DNA of 64,000 nt. It comes from Butyricicoccus_A sp963601915 (lineage in GTDB: Bacteria; Bacillota; Clostridia; Oscillospirales; Butyricicoccaceae). The position numbers were made by a program, and so were the translations under genes. The notes beneath the pieces were generated by a model, which saw nothing but the letters and a program-made list of their open reading frames with translations, had not been told where the DNA came from and searched no databases. Below are positions 35,201-43,195 of the stretch, piece after piece; position 1 is the stretch's first letter, and each line of letters opens with the position of its first letter. The stretch is taken from NCBI GenBank assembly GCA_963601915.1, contig CAVCGL010000005.1:62001-126000 (forward strand), in the 5' to 3' direction.

Positions 35201-36733
35201 TTATTCTTTGCTTGCCAGACGCGCATTGACTTCATCAAAGGTAGCAAGAACGTCTGCGGACGGAGCTGGTGTTACCAAGCTAACAACAACATTGACGAGC
35301 AGAGCCAGAACAAATGCCGGCAGCAGCTCATAGATACCAAAAATGCCTCCCATCGGTGCGATCAGGAATTTCCAAACGAATACCATGATGCCGCCAACGA
35401 CCATGCCGGACAGGGCACCCTGCAGGGTGGAACGCTTCCAGAACAGTGCCAGCAGAACAATCGGACCGAAGGTTGCGCCGAAGCCAGCCCAAGCGAACGA
35501 TACAATCTTAAATACCGAGCTGTCCGGATTGCGAGCCAAGAATACAGCGATGACAGCGATGACAACGACGGTCAGACGAGCCACTGTGATGCTCTGCTTC
35601 TGCGTCAGCTTGACGCCAAACAAATCCTGCAGCAGGTTCTGCGAGAAGCTGGAAGAAGCAGCGAGCAGCTGCGAGTCAGAGGTAGACATCGTGGATGCCA
35701 GAATACCGGACAGAATGACACCGGCGATGATAGCTGCAAGAACACCATGGTTGCTGATGAGCTGTGCGACGGTGATGATGATGCGCTCCGGATCTGCCAG
35801 TACCGGCAGGGCACCGGCCTTGGTCATGCCCAGACCAGCAATACCGATAAAGACAGCAACAGCCATAGAAATGACAACCCAAACCGTTGCAATGCGGCGG
35901 GAAGTCTTGATTTTCTTGTCGTCTTCGGTTGCCATGAAGCGCAGCAGGACGTGCGGCATACCAAAGTAGCCGAGACCCCATGCCAGCATGGAGAACGAGG
36001 TCAGTGCGCCGTAAGCGGAAGAAGAACCGGTTTCCGGATCATAAATGCTGGTTAAGCTCAGATAGCCCGGCAATGCGCGTGCATTGGTGAGAACGGCATC
36101 CATGCCACCAGCCATATGAACGGCGTAAACAATGACAATAACCAGAGCAATGGTCATGACAATGGACTGAATCAAGTCGGTGGTGCTGGCAGCTAAGAAG
36201 CCGCCCAGTGCGCAGTAACCGACGATGATTGCTGCGCTGACGATCATGGCAACCATATAATCTACGCCGAACAGCTGATTGAACAGCTTACCACAGGCAG
36301 CAAAGCCGGATGCGGTGTACGGAATAAAGAAGATGATGATGATAACGGCAGCAACGGAAGAAAGAACGTGCTTTTTGTCGCCGTAGCGATCCGCGAAAAA
36401 GTCCGGAATCGTGATCGAGTTGGTGGTGTGGGTGTACACGCGGATGCGGCGTGCCACGAGCAGCCAGTTGAGATAGGTACCGATTGCCAGACCGATTGCC
36501 GTCCAGGCGGCATCGGCAACGCCGGTTAAGTAGGCAACGCCCGGCAGACCCATGAGCAGCCAGCTGCTCATATCAGAGGCTTCCGCACTCATGGCGGTGA
36601 CCAGCGGGCCGAGCTTTCGACCGCCTAAGTAGAAATCATCGGTGTTTTTGTTCTTGTTGGACATTTTGAAACCGATGAACAGCATCATTGCGAGATAGGC
36701 AACAATCGCAACGACAATAATAACGTTAGACAT
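35201..36733 (-). CDS. putP: PutP, sodium:proline symporter
   Basis: A 510-aa SSS-family transporter importing proline with Na+. It has 13 expected helices, the N-terminal LGGRKLGPLVTAMSAEASDMSSW typical of PutP (split here: residues about 38-60), and the SSS signature around GWGLGYFGMPHVLLRFMA. It is a single-gene unit with its own terminator. Uptake may serve nutrition or osmoprotection. Confidence 0.93.
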   Translation of the reverse strand: MSNVIIVVAIVAYLAMMLFIGFKMSNKNKNTDDFYLGGRKLGPLVTAMSAEASDMSSWLLMGLPGVAYLTGVADAAWTAIGLAIGTYLNWLLVARRIRVYTHTTNSITIPDFFADRYGDKKHVLSSVAAVIIIIFFIPYTASGFAACGKLFNQLFGVDYMVAMIVSAAIIVGYCALGGFLAASTTDLIQSIVMTIALVIVIVYAVHMAGGMDAVLTNARALPGYLSLTSIYDPETGSSSAYGALTSFSMLAWGLGYFGMPHVLLRFMATEDDKKIKTSRRIATVWVVISMAVAVFIGIAGLGMTKAGALPVLADPERIIITVAQLISNHGVLAAIIAGVILSGILASTMSTSDSQLLAASSSFSQNLLQDLFGVKLTQKQSITVARLTVVVIAVIAVFLARNPDSSVFKIVSFAWAGFGATFGPIVLLALFWKRSTLQGALSGMVVGGIMVFVWKFLIAPMGGIFGIYELLPAFVLALLVNVVVSLVTPAPSADVLATFDEVNARLASKE

Positions 36734-36883
36734 GTTTCGTACTCCTTTTGTGAAAGTATCATACCTGCTTATTCTAGCATAAAAAAGACCAAACGGAAAT
36801 ATAGAACGAATACTAGAATAAAGTTTGTACTATACAGACAAAAGAAAACGCATTTTTGACGGATATGCGTGTGAAATGCCGAG

Positions 36884-37471
36884 TTATTTTGCTTTATATG
36901 CACTTAAAAATAGCGGAAGTTCTGTACCGGAATACTGATACAAAGAGTAATCTCCATTGCAGATGCACCAGTCGTAAATCATCGCACGCTCCAGCATCGC
37001 GTAAGCTTTGATGATTTCATTGACGGAAACATCGGTGCGCAGCTGTCCGCGGCTCTGTCCTTCGATCACGATTCGACGCAAAACGCGGTAGTAGGTACGG
37101 CTCTGATTGAGCAGATGCCGGTCTCCATAGGTGATGAGCTGAGAGGAATACATCTGCGCGAGCAGATCCATCGGCACACTGTTTTCGATCATGAGGAACA
37201 GCTCATGGTTGAGGTACATGAGCTTGTCAAAGCTGTTCATCTCCGGATCCATTTCCTGCATCAATTGCTCGTATTTGGCGTCAAATAAATAGGAAAGAGA
37301 GGAGAGCAGGGCATCTTTGCTGTCAAAATAATGGTAAAACGAGCCTTTGGATGTCTCCGAGCGCTCGACAATGTCTTCGATGGTTGTGCCCTCATATCCC
37401 TTTTCATAAAATAGTGACCATGCCGCATCGACGATGCGGCCTTTGGTGTTGCGGGCATCCTTTTTTGCCAT
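36884..37471 (-). CDS. TetR/AcrR family regulator
   Basis: A 195-aa TetR regulator. The helix-turn-helix is near residues 25-50 (TIEDIVERSETSKGSFYHYF), followed by an all-helical ligand domain. AGGAGG precedes the ATG. It is divergent from a small unknown gene at 37645; the 173-base gap between them has repeated TTTACAAA and CTTGT/ACAAG elements that could be its operator. Target and ligand unknown. Confidence 0.9.
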   Translation of the reverse strand: MAKKDARNTKGRIVDAAWSLFYEKGYEGTTIEDIVERSETSKGSFYHYFDSKDALLSSLSYLFDAKYEQLMQEMDPEMNSFDKLMYLNHELFLMIENSVPMDLLAQMYSSQLITYGDRHLLNQSRTYYRVLRRIVIEGQSRGQLRTDVSVNEIIKAYAMLERAMIYDWCICNGDYSLYQYSGTELPLFLSAYKAK

Positions 37472-37644
37472 GCAGAGGACCTCCTGTTTCTTTTTTGTTT
37501 CTATTATACGGCAGAGAAATCCGGTTAGACAAGAGAAAAGTTTACAAATACAGGGGATTTGTTTACAAAAAGTTTCTTGTAGTTACCTGAAAAAACAAGT
37601 AAAGTAAACATATGATACACAAACAGAGAGAGGAGATGGCGCAA

Positions 37645-37947
37645 ATGACGATGGAAAAATACAACATTTTCTTTGACAGTCCGGTAGGCTTGCTGTCCGG
37701 TACGTTGGATTTATGTCAGACAGACTGCGGGCTAACAGGACACATCACGATGATGGGACACGGAACCAATATTACCGACGGAAACATGATCGATGACAAG
37801 CGGGATTTTTATGGAACCGTTTGGCTCCGGGAGGAAGAAGTGCCGTTTCACGCACAGGGCGTGCTGGAAGACGGCATGTTGGAGCTGGATATGAATATTG
37901 GGTCTCAGCTGTTTCCGCTCACAGGATTTCCGGTTCCTACCGCATGA
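37645..37947 (+). CDS. Small unknown protein divergent from TetR
   Basis: A 100-aa soluble protein I do not recognise. It begins MTMEKYNIFFDSPVGLLSGT; the pattern of short beta-like segments, Gly-rich turns and repeated hydrophobic ends suggests a small beta-barrel (inference). The ATG at 37645 follows AGGAGAT at 7 bases; the in-frame ATG at 37612 has none. The divergent TetR gene suggests it is inducible. hisB follows after its own promoter. Confidence 0.65.
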   Translation: MTMEKYNIFFDSPVGLLSGTLDLCQTDCGLTGHITMMGHGTNITDGNMIDDKRDFYGTVWLREEEVPFHAQGVLEDGMLELDMNIGSQLFPLTGFPVPTA

Positions 37948-37951
37948 GCTG

Positions 37952-37980
37952 TTGCACGAAACAGGGAGGACTGGTATAAT
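37952..37980 (+). promoter_or_regulatory. Promoter of hisB
   Basis: TTGCAC (37952-37957) and TATAAT (37975-37980), 17-base spacer. The -10 lies inside a small inverted repeat (ACTGGT/ACCAGT) that ends in TTTTTA, an arrangement that could be an operator. Confidence 0.7.
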
Positions 37981-38013
37981 AAAACCAGTTTTTATCTCAA
38001 GGAGGCTTCCTGT

Positions 38014-38601
38014 ATGGCACGCACGAGCACAATCGAACGCAACACAAACGAGACCAAAATCAAGCTGTCGTTGAATCTGGACGGAACCGGCAAGGCAGAT
38101 ATTGCCAGCGGTGTGGGTTTCTTCGATCATATGATGAACGGATTTACCCGGCATGGACTGTTTGATGTCGATCTCAAGGTCAAGGGCGATCTGGAGGTTG
38201 ATTGTCATCATACCATCGAAGATACCGGCATTGTTCTCGGCAATGCAATCCGCGAGGCAGTTGGCGATAAAAAGGGCATCAAGCGCTATGGTTCCTGCAT
38301 TCTTCCGATGGATGAGGCACTGGTTCTGTGTGCGGTGGATTTGTCTGGCCGTCCGTATCTGGTCTTTGACGGCGAGTTTACGGCTGACCGCTGCGGAGAT
38401 ATGGATACCGAAATGGCGCGTGAATTTTTCTACGCCGTATCCTATGGCGCGGCGATGAACCTGCACATCAAGGTGCTGTACGGTTCCAACAACCACCATA
38501 TTATGGAGGCCATGTTCAAGGCATTTGCCAAAGCGCTGGATGCAGCCACCATGTATGATGAGCGCATCACAGATGTGCTGTCCACCAAGGGCACGCTGTA
38601 A
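38014..38601 (+). CDS. hisB: HisB, imidazoleglycerol-phosphate dehydratase
   Basis: Removes water from imidazole glycerol phosphate in histidine synthesis, using Mn2+. The 195-aa monofunctional enzyme has the two metal-binding His motifs: FFDHMMNGFTRHG with DCHHTIEDTGI, and later SYGAAMNLHIKVLYGSNNHH (given as its parts), with NHHIMEAMFKA. It is alone here with its own promoter and terminator, so the other his genes must be elsewhere. Confidence 0.97.
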   Translation: MARTSTIERNTNETKIKLSLNLDGTGKADIASGVGFFDHMMNGFTRHGLFDVDLKVKGDLEVDCHHTIEDTGIVLGNAIREAVGDKKGIKRYGSCILPMDEALVLCAVDLSGRPYLVFDGEFTADRCGDMDTEMAREFFYAVSYGAAMNLHIKVLYGSNNHHIMEAMFKAFAKALDAATMYDERITDVLSTKGTL

Positions 38602-38613
38602 AATCAGAAAGAG

Positions 38614-38652
38614 AAAAAATGCTTCTCCAATACATGGAGAAGCATTTTTTTT
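38614..38652. terminator. Bidirectional terminator between hisB and pdxT
   Basis: AAATGCTTCTCCA pairs with TGGAGAAGCATTT; six A before, eight T after. Confidence 0.9.
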
Positions 38653-38661
38653 GTGTCTGTG

Positions 38662-39219
38662 TTACTGCATTTGCAGAAAATATTCATGAATTGCCGTGTT
38701 GTCATCTAATTCCGGATGAAACGCCGTGACGAGTTGATTTCCCTGTCGCGCGGCGACAATGTTTCCGTCCACAGTCGCTAATATCTGCGTATCGCCCTCA
38801 ACAGAGGCAATATACGGCGCGCGGATAAAGGTCATAGGCAAAACGCCCAGCGTCTCAAATGGCTGTTCCGTGTGAAAGCTGCCGAGCTGTCTGCCATAGG
38901 CATTGCGCTTGACGGAAATATCCATTGTCGCAAAGCATGGCTTGCCGCCGTCTACCTGCTTGGCCAGCAAGATGAGACCTGCACAGGTACCCAATACCGG
39001 CATTCCGTCTGTGATGCGCTGCTTGAGCGGCTCTAACAATTCAAGCTCTGTGAGCAGCTTGCGCATGACGGTGCTCTCGCCGCCCGGCAGAATCAGCCGA
39101 TCCATCGGCTGAGATAAATCGCGCTTTTGCCGGATTTCAAAATGCGGCACTTGAAGCCGATCCAATACAGCGGCGTGTTCAGCAAAGGCGCCTTGCAACG
39201 CCAGAATACCTACAGCCAT
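38662..39219 (-). CDS. pdxT: PdxT, glutaminase subunit of pyridoxal phosphate synthase
   Basis: Releases ammonia from glutamine and channels it to PdxS. The 185-aa class I amidotransferase has the oxyanion loop PGGESTVMRKLL, nucleophile Cys in GTCAGLILLA, and the His/Glu pair in FHPELDDN. It begins one base after pdxS ends, so the pair is coupled and made in equal amounts. Confidence 0.97.
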   Translation of the reverse strand: MAVGILALQGAFAEHAAVLDRLQVPHFEIRQKRDLSQPMDRLILPGGESTVMRKLLTELELLEPLKQRITDGMPVLGTCAGLILLAKQVDGGKPCFATMDISVKRNAYGRQLGSFHTEQPFETLGVLPMTFIRAPYIASVEGDTQILATVDGNIVAARQGNQLVTAFHPELDDNTAIHEYFLQMQ

Positions 39220-39220
39220 C

Positions 39221-40093
39221 TTACTTGCCTCTTTCTGCCATCAGCAGAGCAATTTCATTTTCGTTGATGCCGACCATTGCTTTGCCCAGATCCTCAGACA
39301 GCTTGGCAATCAGCTTGGCATCCGTATAGTTGGTAACAGCCTGTACAATCGCAGCGGCACGCTTTGCCGGGTTGCCGGACTTGAAGATACCGGAACCGAC
39401 AAAAACACCCTCTGCACCCAGCTGCATCATCAGGGCAGCATCGGCCGGTGTGGCAACGCCGCCAGCGGCAAAGTTGACAACCGGCAGTCTGCCGTTTTCA
39501 TGTACATAGCGCAGCAGCTCAACCGGCACCTGCAGCTGCTTGGCTGCTTCAAACAGCTCATCGTCACGCAGATTTTGTACCCGACGGATTTCTGCATTCA
39601 TCGCACGCATGTGGCGAACGGCCTGTACGACATCGCCGGTGCCCGGCTCGCCCTTGGTGCGGATCATAGATGCGCCCTCCTCAATGCGGCGCAGTGCCTC
39701 GCCCAGATCTCGTGCACCGCATACAAACGGTACCTTGAACTGCGTTTTGTCGATATGATAGACGTCATCTGCCGGAGAGAGCACTTCGCTCTCGTCGATA
39801 TAGTCGATTTCGATGGCTTCGAGCACCTGCGCCTCTACAAAGTGGCCGATGCGGCACTTGGCCATGACCGGAATAGAAACCGCTTCCTGAATGCCGCGGA
39901 TCATTTTCGGGTCACTCATACGGGATACGCCGCCTGCTGCGCGGATGTCAGCCGGAATGCGCTCGAGTGCCATGACGGCACATGCACCGGCCTCTTCTGC
40001 GATCTTTGCCTGCTCCGGTGTGGTGACGTCCATGATAACGCCGCCCTTGAGCATCTGTGCCAACTCTTTATTTAACTGGTATCTGTTCTCCAT
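39221..40093 (-). CDS. pdxS: PdxS, pyridoxal 5'-phosphate synthase subunit
   Basis: Builds vitamin B6 from ribose 5-phosphate, glyceraldehyde 3-phosphate and ammonia. The 290-aa barrel protein has MLKGGVIMDVTTPEQAKIAE, ALERIPADIRAAGGVSRMSD and CRIGHFVEAQ, with the catalytic lysines conserved (GTKGE region as RTKGEPGTG). The ATG at 40093 follows GGAGGTTTCC. It faces the regulator gene pdxR across 122 bases and leads the pdxST operon. Confidence 0.97.
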   Translation of the reverse strand: MENRYQLNKELAQMLKGGVIMDVTTPEQAKIAEEAGACAVMALERIPADIRAAGGVSRMSDPKMIRGIQEAVSIPVMAKCRIGHFVEAQVLEAIEIDYIDESEVLSPADDVYHIDKTQFKVPFVCGARDLGEALRRIEEGASMIRTKGEPGTGDVVQAVRHMRAMNAEIRRVQNLRDDELFEAAKQLQVPVELLRYVHENGRLPVVNFAAGGVATPADAALMMQLGAEGVFVGSGIFKSGNPAKRAAAIVQAVTNYTDAKLIAKLSEDLGKAMVGINENEIALLMAERGK

Positions 40094-40215
40094 GATAGGA
40101 AACCTCCTCAAGGTCTTTACTTTTTGGATGTCACCCAGTATAATGCTGTTGTGGCATGAAGAAAATGCCCAATTAAAAGATATTCAGTCAGGTCAGATTG
40201 GAGAAAAGAACAGCT

Positions 40216-41628
40216 GTGATTACCTATAATCTTATGAATAGCGGGTCAGATTCGCTGTATGCGTATCTGTGTAAAAGCATCAAACAGGATATTTTGCAAG
40301 GGACACTCAAGAAGGGAGAGCGGCTGCCGTCCAAGCGCGCTTTCGCGTCCAATCTCGGTGTCAGCGTCGTTACGGTAGAAAACGCATATGCGCAGTTAAT
40401 TGCGGAAGGATATATCTATTCCATCCCGAAGCGGGGGTTTTATGTTGCCGATTTCAGTGATCTGCCGACAGAGCTACAGCAAAAGACACCGACATTTTCT
40501 CAGGAGATGGTTTCGCTCACCGGCGGAGACAGCTCGTATTTTGCCGACTTTTCCAGCAACCAAACCTCTTCTGACCTGTTTCCGTTTACGATCTGGTCTA
40601 AGGTCATCCGAGAAATTCTCAATGACAGCCGCGTGCAGCTCATGACAAATTCTCCGTGCGGCGGCATTTTTGCCCTGCGCGAGAGTATCGCGCGGTATTT
40701 AAAAGACTTTCGCGGCATGACGGTTCGGCCGGAACAGATTATTATCGGCGCAGGCACGGAGTATTTATACGGTCTGCTCATCCAGCTGCTCGGCAATGAC
40801 AAGGTTTATGCGGTGGAAAATCCGGGCTATCGCAAGCCAGAGCGCATTTACAATAGCTATCATGTGCCGCGTGCGTGGATTTCCATGGATGAGGCGGGTA
40901 TTCGCGTGCCGGAGCTGGAGAGAGCGGAAGCGGATATTGTGCATATCACGCCGTCTCATCAATATCCGACGGGGATTGTCATGCCGATCAGCCGACGGTA
41001 TGAGCTGCTCGCGTGGGCATCGCGCAAAGAAGGCCAATATATTATCGAAGATGACTATGACAGCGAATTGCGTTTGAGCGGACAGCCAATTCCGACCTTA
41101 CAGAGCATTGATATGTCCGGCAAGGTCATTTACATGAATACATTTACCAAGACCCTGTGCTCTACCGTTCGTATCAGCTATATGATTTTGCCGCAGCCGC
41201 TGCTGGAGCCATTTTATGAAAGGCTGTCGTTTTATTCGTGTACGGTATCCAATTTTGAACAGTATACCCTGGCTCGCTTCATTGAAGAGGGAAAATTTGA
41301 ATCGCATGTCAATCGGCTGCGTAGTCATTACCGGAAAAAGCGCGATATTTTTCTGGAAGCTCTGCATAGCAGCAAATTGGAGCATCTGGCAACGGTTTCC
41401 GGCTCGGAGGCGGGATTTCACTTCCTGCTGACGCTTCGCACAGATATTCCGCAGGAAACAGTGATAGCCCGTGCGCAGTCGAAGAGCATCAAATTGGTAC
41501 CGTTGTCCTCGTATTATTATGGAGAAGCGCCAGAACACGTACAAAATGTGTATGTTATGAATTTTTCTTCGTTGAATGTCAGCCATGCAGAGGAGATTTG
41601 CAGGAGATTGTATGCATGCTGTCTGTAG
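40216..41628 (+). CDS. pdxR: PdxR, MocR-type (GntR-aminotransferase) regulator of pdxST
   Basis: A fusion of a GntR winged helix (about 1-75; KGERLPSKRAFASNLGVSVV) and a fold-type I aminotransferase domain that binds PLP (IIEDDYDSEL, and the lysine in NTFTKTLCSTVR). Such proteins sense PLP and activate pdxST, which lies divergently here. I prefer GTG 40216, which gives the usual start MITYNLMNSGSDSLYAYL after GGAG; the TTG at 40198 overlaps that site. About 470 aa. The 122-base gap would hold its binding sites; the pdxS promoter has a weak -35, as expected for an activated gene. Confidence 0.92.
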   Translation: MITYNLMNSGSDSLYAYLCKSIKQDILQGTLKKGERLPSKRAFASNLGVSVVTVENAYAQLIAEGYIYSIPKRGFYVADFSDLPTELQQKTPTFSQEMVSLTGGDSSYFADFSSNQTSSDLFPFTIWSKVIREILNDSRVQLMTNSPCGGIFALRESIARYLKDFRGMTVRPEQIIIGAGTEYLYGLLIQLLGNDKVYAVENPGYRKPERIYNSYHVPRAWISMDEAGIRVPELERAEADIVHITPSHQYPTGIVMPISRRYELLAWASRKEGQYIIEDDYDSELRLSGQPIPTLQSIDMSGKVIYMNTFTKTLCSTVRISYMILPQPLLEPFYERLSFYSCTVSNFEQYTLARFIEEGKFESHVNRLRSHYRKKRDIFLEALHSSKLEHLATVSGSEAGFHFLLTLRTDIPQETVIARAQSKSIKLVPLSSYYYGEAPEHVQNVYVMNFSSLNVSHAEEICRRLYACCL

Positions 41629-41692
41629 AAAGCGATTTACTTTTTTGCATAACGTGGTATGATAGATAATACCGAAAAAGGAGTTGAAACAA

Positions 41693-43141
41693 ATGTCAGT
41701 GTTAAACAAGATACAGCCAGAGGGCGTATTTACAATTTTTGAACAGCTGTGTGCGATTCCGCATGGTTCGCGCAACACCAAAGCCATCAGCGATTTCTGT
41801 GTGAATTTTGCACAGCAGCGCGGCCTGCGGTATATCCAAGACGAGAGCAACAATGTGATTCTTTTTGCTCCGGCATCGGAAGGGATGGAACATACACAGC
41901 CGGTTATTTTGCAGGGACATCTGGATATGGTCTGTGAAAAGACACCAGACTGCGATTTGGACATGGAAAAACAGGGCCTGCGCCTGAAAACCGACGGAGA
42001 GTGGATCTGGGCAGATCAGACCACACTGGGCGGTGATGACGGCATTGCCGTCGCGTATGCACTGGCAATTTTGGATGATGCCAGCATTCAGCATCCGCCG
42101 CTGGAAGTAATTTTGACTGTGGATGAAGAAATTGGTATGCTCGGCGCAGCATCCATTGATTTGGGGCAGATTGGCGGCCGCCGTCTGCTCAATATTGATT
42201 CGGAAGAGGAAGGCGTTTTGCTGACAAGCTGTGCAGGTGGCGCAACGGTTTGCTGCTCAATTCCGATGATGTGGAGTGTAAAGAAGGGCTTGCGCGTCAG
42301 CGTCAAGATTCATGGTCTGCGCGGCGGTCATTCCGGCACGGAGATCAATAAGGGCAGAGCCAATGCCAATATGCTGCTCGGACGTTTCCTGAATGAGCTG
42401 GACAAAGAGTATCCGTATGCACTGTGCACGGTAGATGGCGGACTCAAGGACAATGCCATTCCGCGCGAGAGCACAGCGGATATGATTATCTCTCCGGATT
42501 ATTTGGAAGAGCTTCGTGCCTATGCACAACAAACACAAAACGCATGGCGCGAAGAATTTGGCGAAAATGATCCGGATATTGCTATTTCCATTGATGAAAT
42601 CGGCATAGACAGCCACGAAGTCATGTTTGGCGATTGCCGCAGAAATACCCTCGCCGTGATGAGCCAGCTGCCTAACGGGGTGCAGGCGATGAGCCAGGAG
42701 ATTGAAGGGCTGGTGCAGACTTCCCTGAATTTGGGTATCTTGAAAACGGATTTTCGCGGCGTGCACATGACGTTCTCTGTGCGAAGCTCGATCAATGCAG
42801 AAAAAGATGCCCTGATGGAACAGCTGGCAGATCTGATGGCGCGTTACGGCGGTGGCGCAGAGATAGAAGGAGAATATCCAGCTTGGGAGTATCGCAAGGA
42901 ATCCAAGCTGCGCCGCATCATGACGCAGGTATACACGGAGCAGTATGGGCAAGCGCCGAAGATTGAAGCTATTCATGCGGGCGTAGAGTGTGGCTTGCTT
43001 GCCGGCAAGCTGCCGGATCTGGATGCAATTTCCTTCGGACCGAATATTGAAGAAATTCATACCACGCGTGAGCGCTTGTCTATTCCATCGGTACAGCGCA
43101 CATGGAAATTGATTCTCGGTGTCCTCAAGGCGTGCAAGTAA
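41693..43141 (+). CDS. pepD: PepD-like aminoacyl-histidine dipeptidase (M20 family)
   Basis: A 482-aa zinc dipeptidase that hydrolyses Xaa-His and other dipeptides. M20 metal motifs are in order: LQGHLDMV (first His), TLGGDDGIAVAYALA (bridging Asp), the catalytic VDEEIGMLGA, DSEEEG, and the late His near IHAGVECGLLAGK. The dimerisation domain inserts in the middle. The ATG at 41693 is 9 bases after AAGGAG; the nearby TTG (41684) overlaps the spacer. It ends at a terminator shared with tex. Confidence 0.93.
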   Translation: MSVLNKIQPEGVFTIFEQLCAIPHGSRNTKAISDFCVNFAQQRGLRYIQDESNNVILFAPASEGMEHTQPVILQGHLDMVCEKTPDCDLDMEKQGLRLKTDGEWIWADQTTLGGDDGIAVAYALAILDDASIQHPPLEVILTVDEEIGMLGAASIDLGQIGGRRLLNIDSEEEGVLLTSCAGGATVCCSIPMMWSVKKGLRVSVKIHGLRGGHSGTEINKGRANANMLLGRFLNELDKEYPYALCTVDGGLKDNAIPRESTADMIISPDYLEELRAYAQQTQNAWREEFGENDPDIAISIDEIGIDSHEVMFGDCRRNTLAVMSQLPNGVQAMSQEIEGLVQTSLNLGILKTDFRGVHMTFSVRSSINAEKDALMEQLADLMARYGGGAEIEGEYPAWEYRKESKLRRIMTQVYTEQYGQAPKIEAIHAGVECGLLAGKLPDLDAISFGPNIEEIHTTRERLSIPSVQRTWKLILGVLKACK

Positions 43142-43156
43142 AAAAAGCAAGATAAA

Positions 43157-43188
43157 AGGGAGAGCTTAAACGGCTCTCCCTGATTTTT
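43157..43188. terminator. Terminator between pepD and tex
   Basis: GGGAGAGC pairs with GCTCTCCC around TTAAACG, with a T-run after on plus and AT-rich sequence on minus. Confidence 0.8.
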
Positions 43189-43195
43189 TCTGACA

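Noticed and set aside
35186..36055. A 289-codon open frame antisense to putP
   Set aside because: Shadow of a clear transporter gene; composition (Gln, Asn, Cys, His rich) is not protein-like and no ribosome binding site is present.
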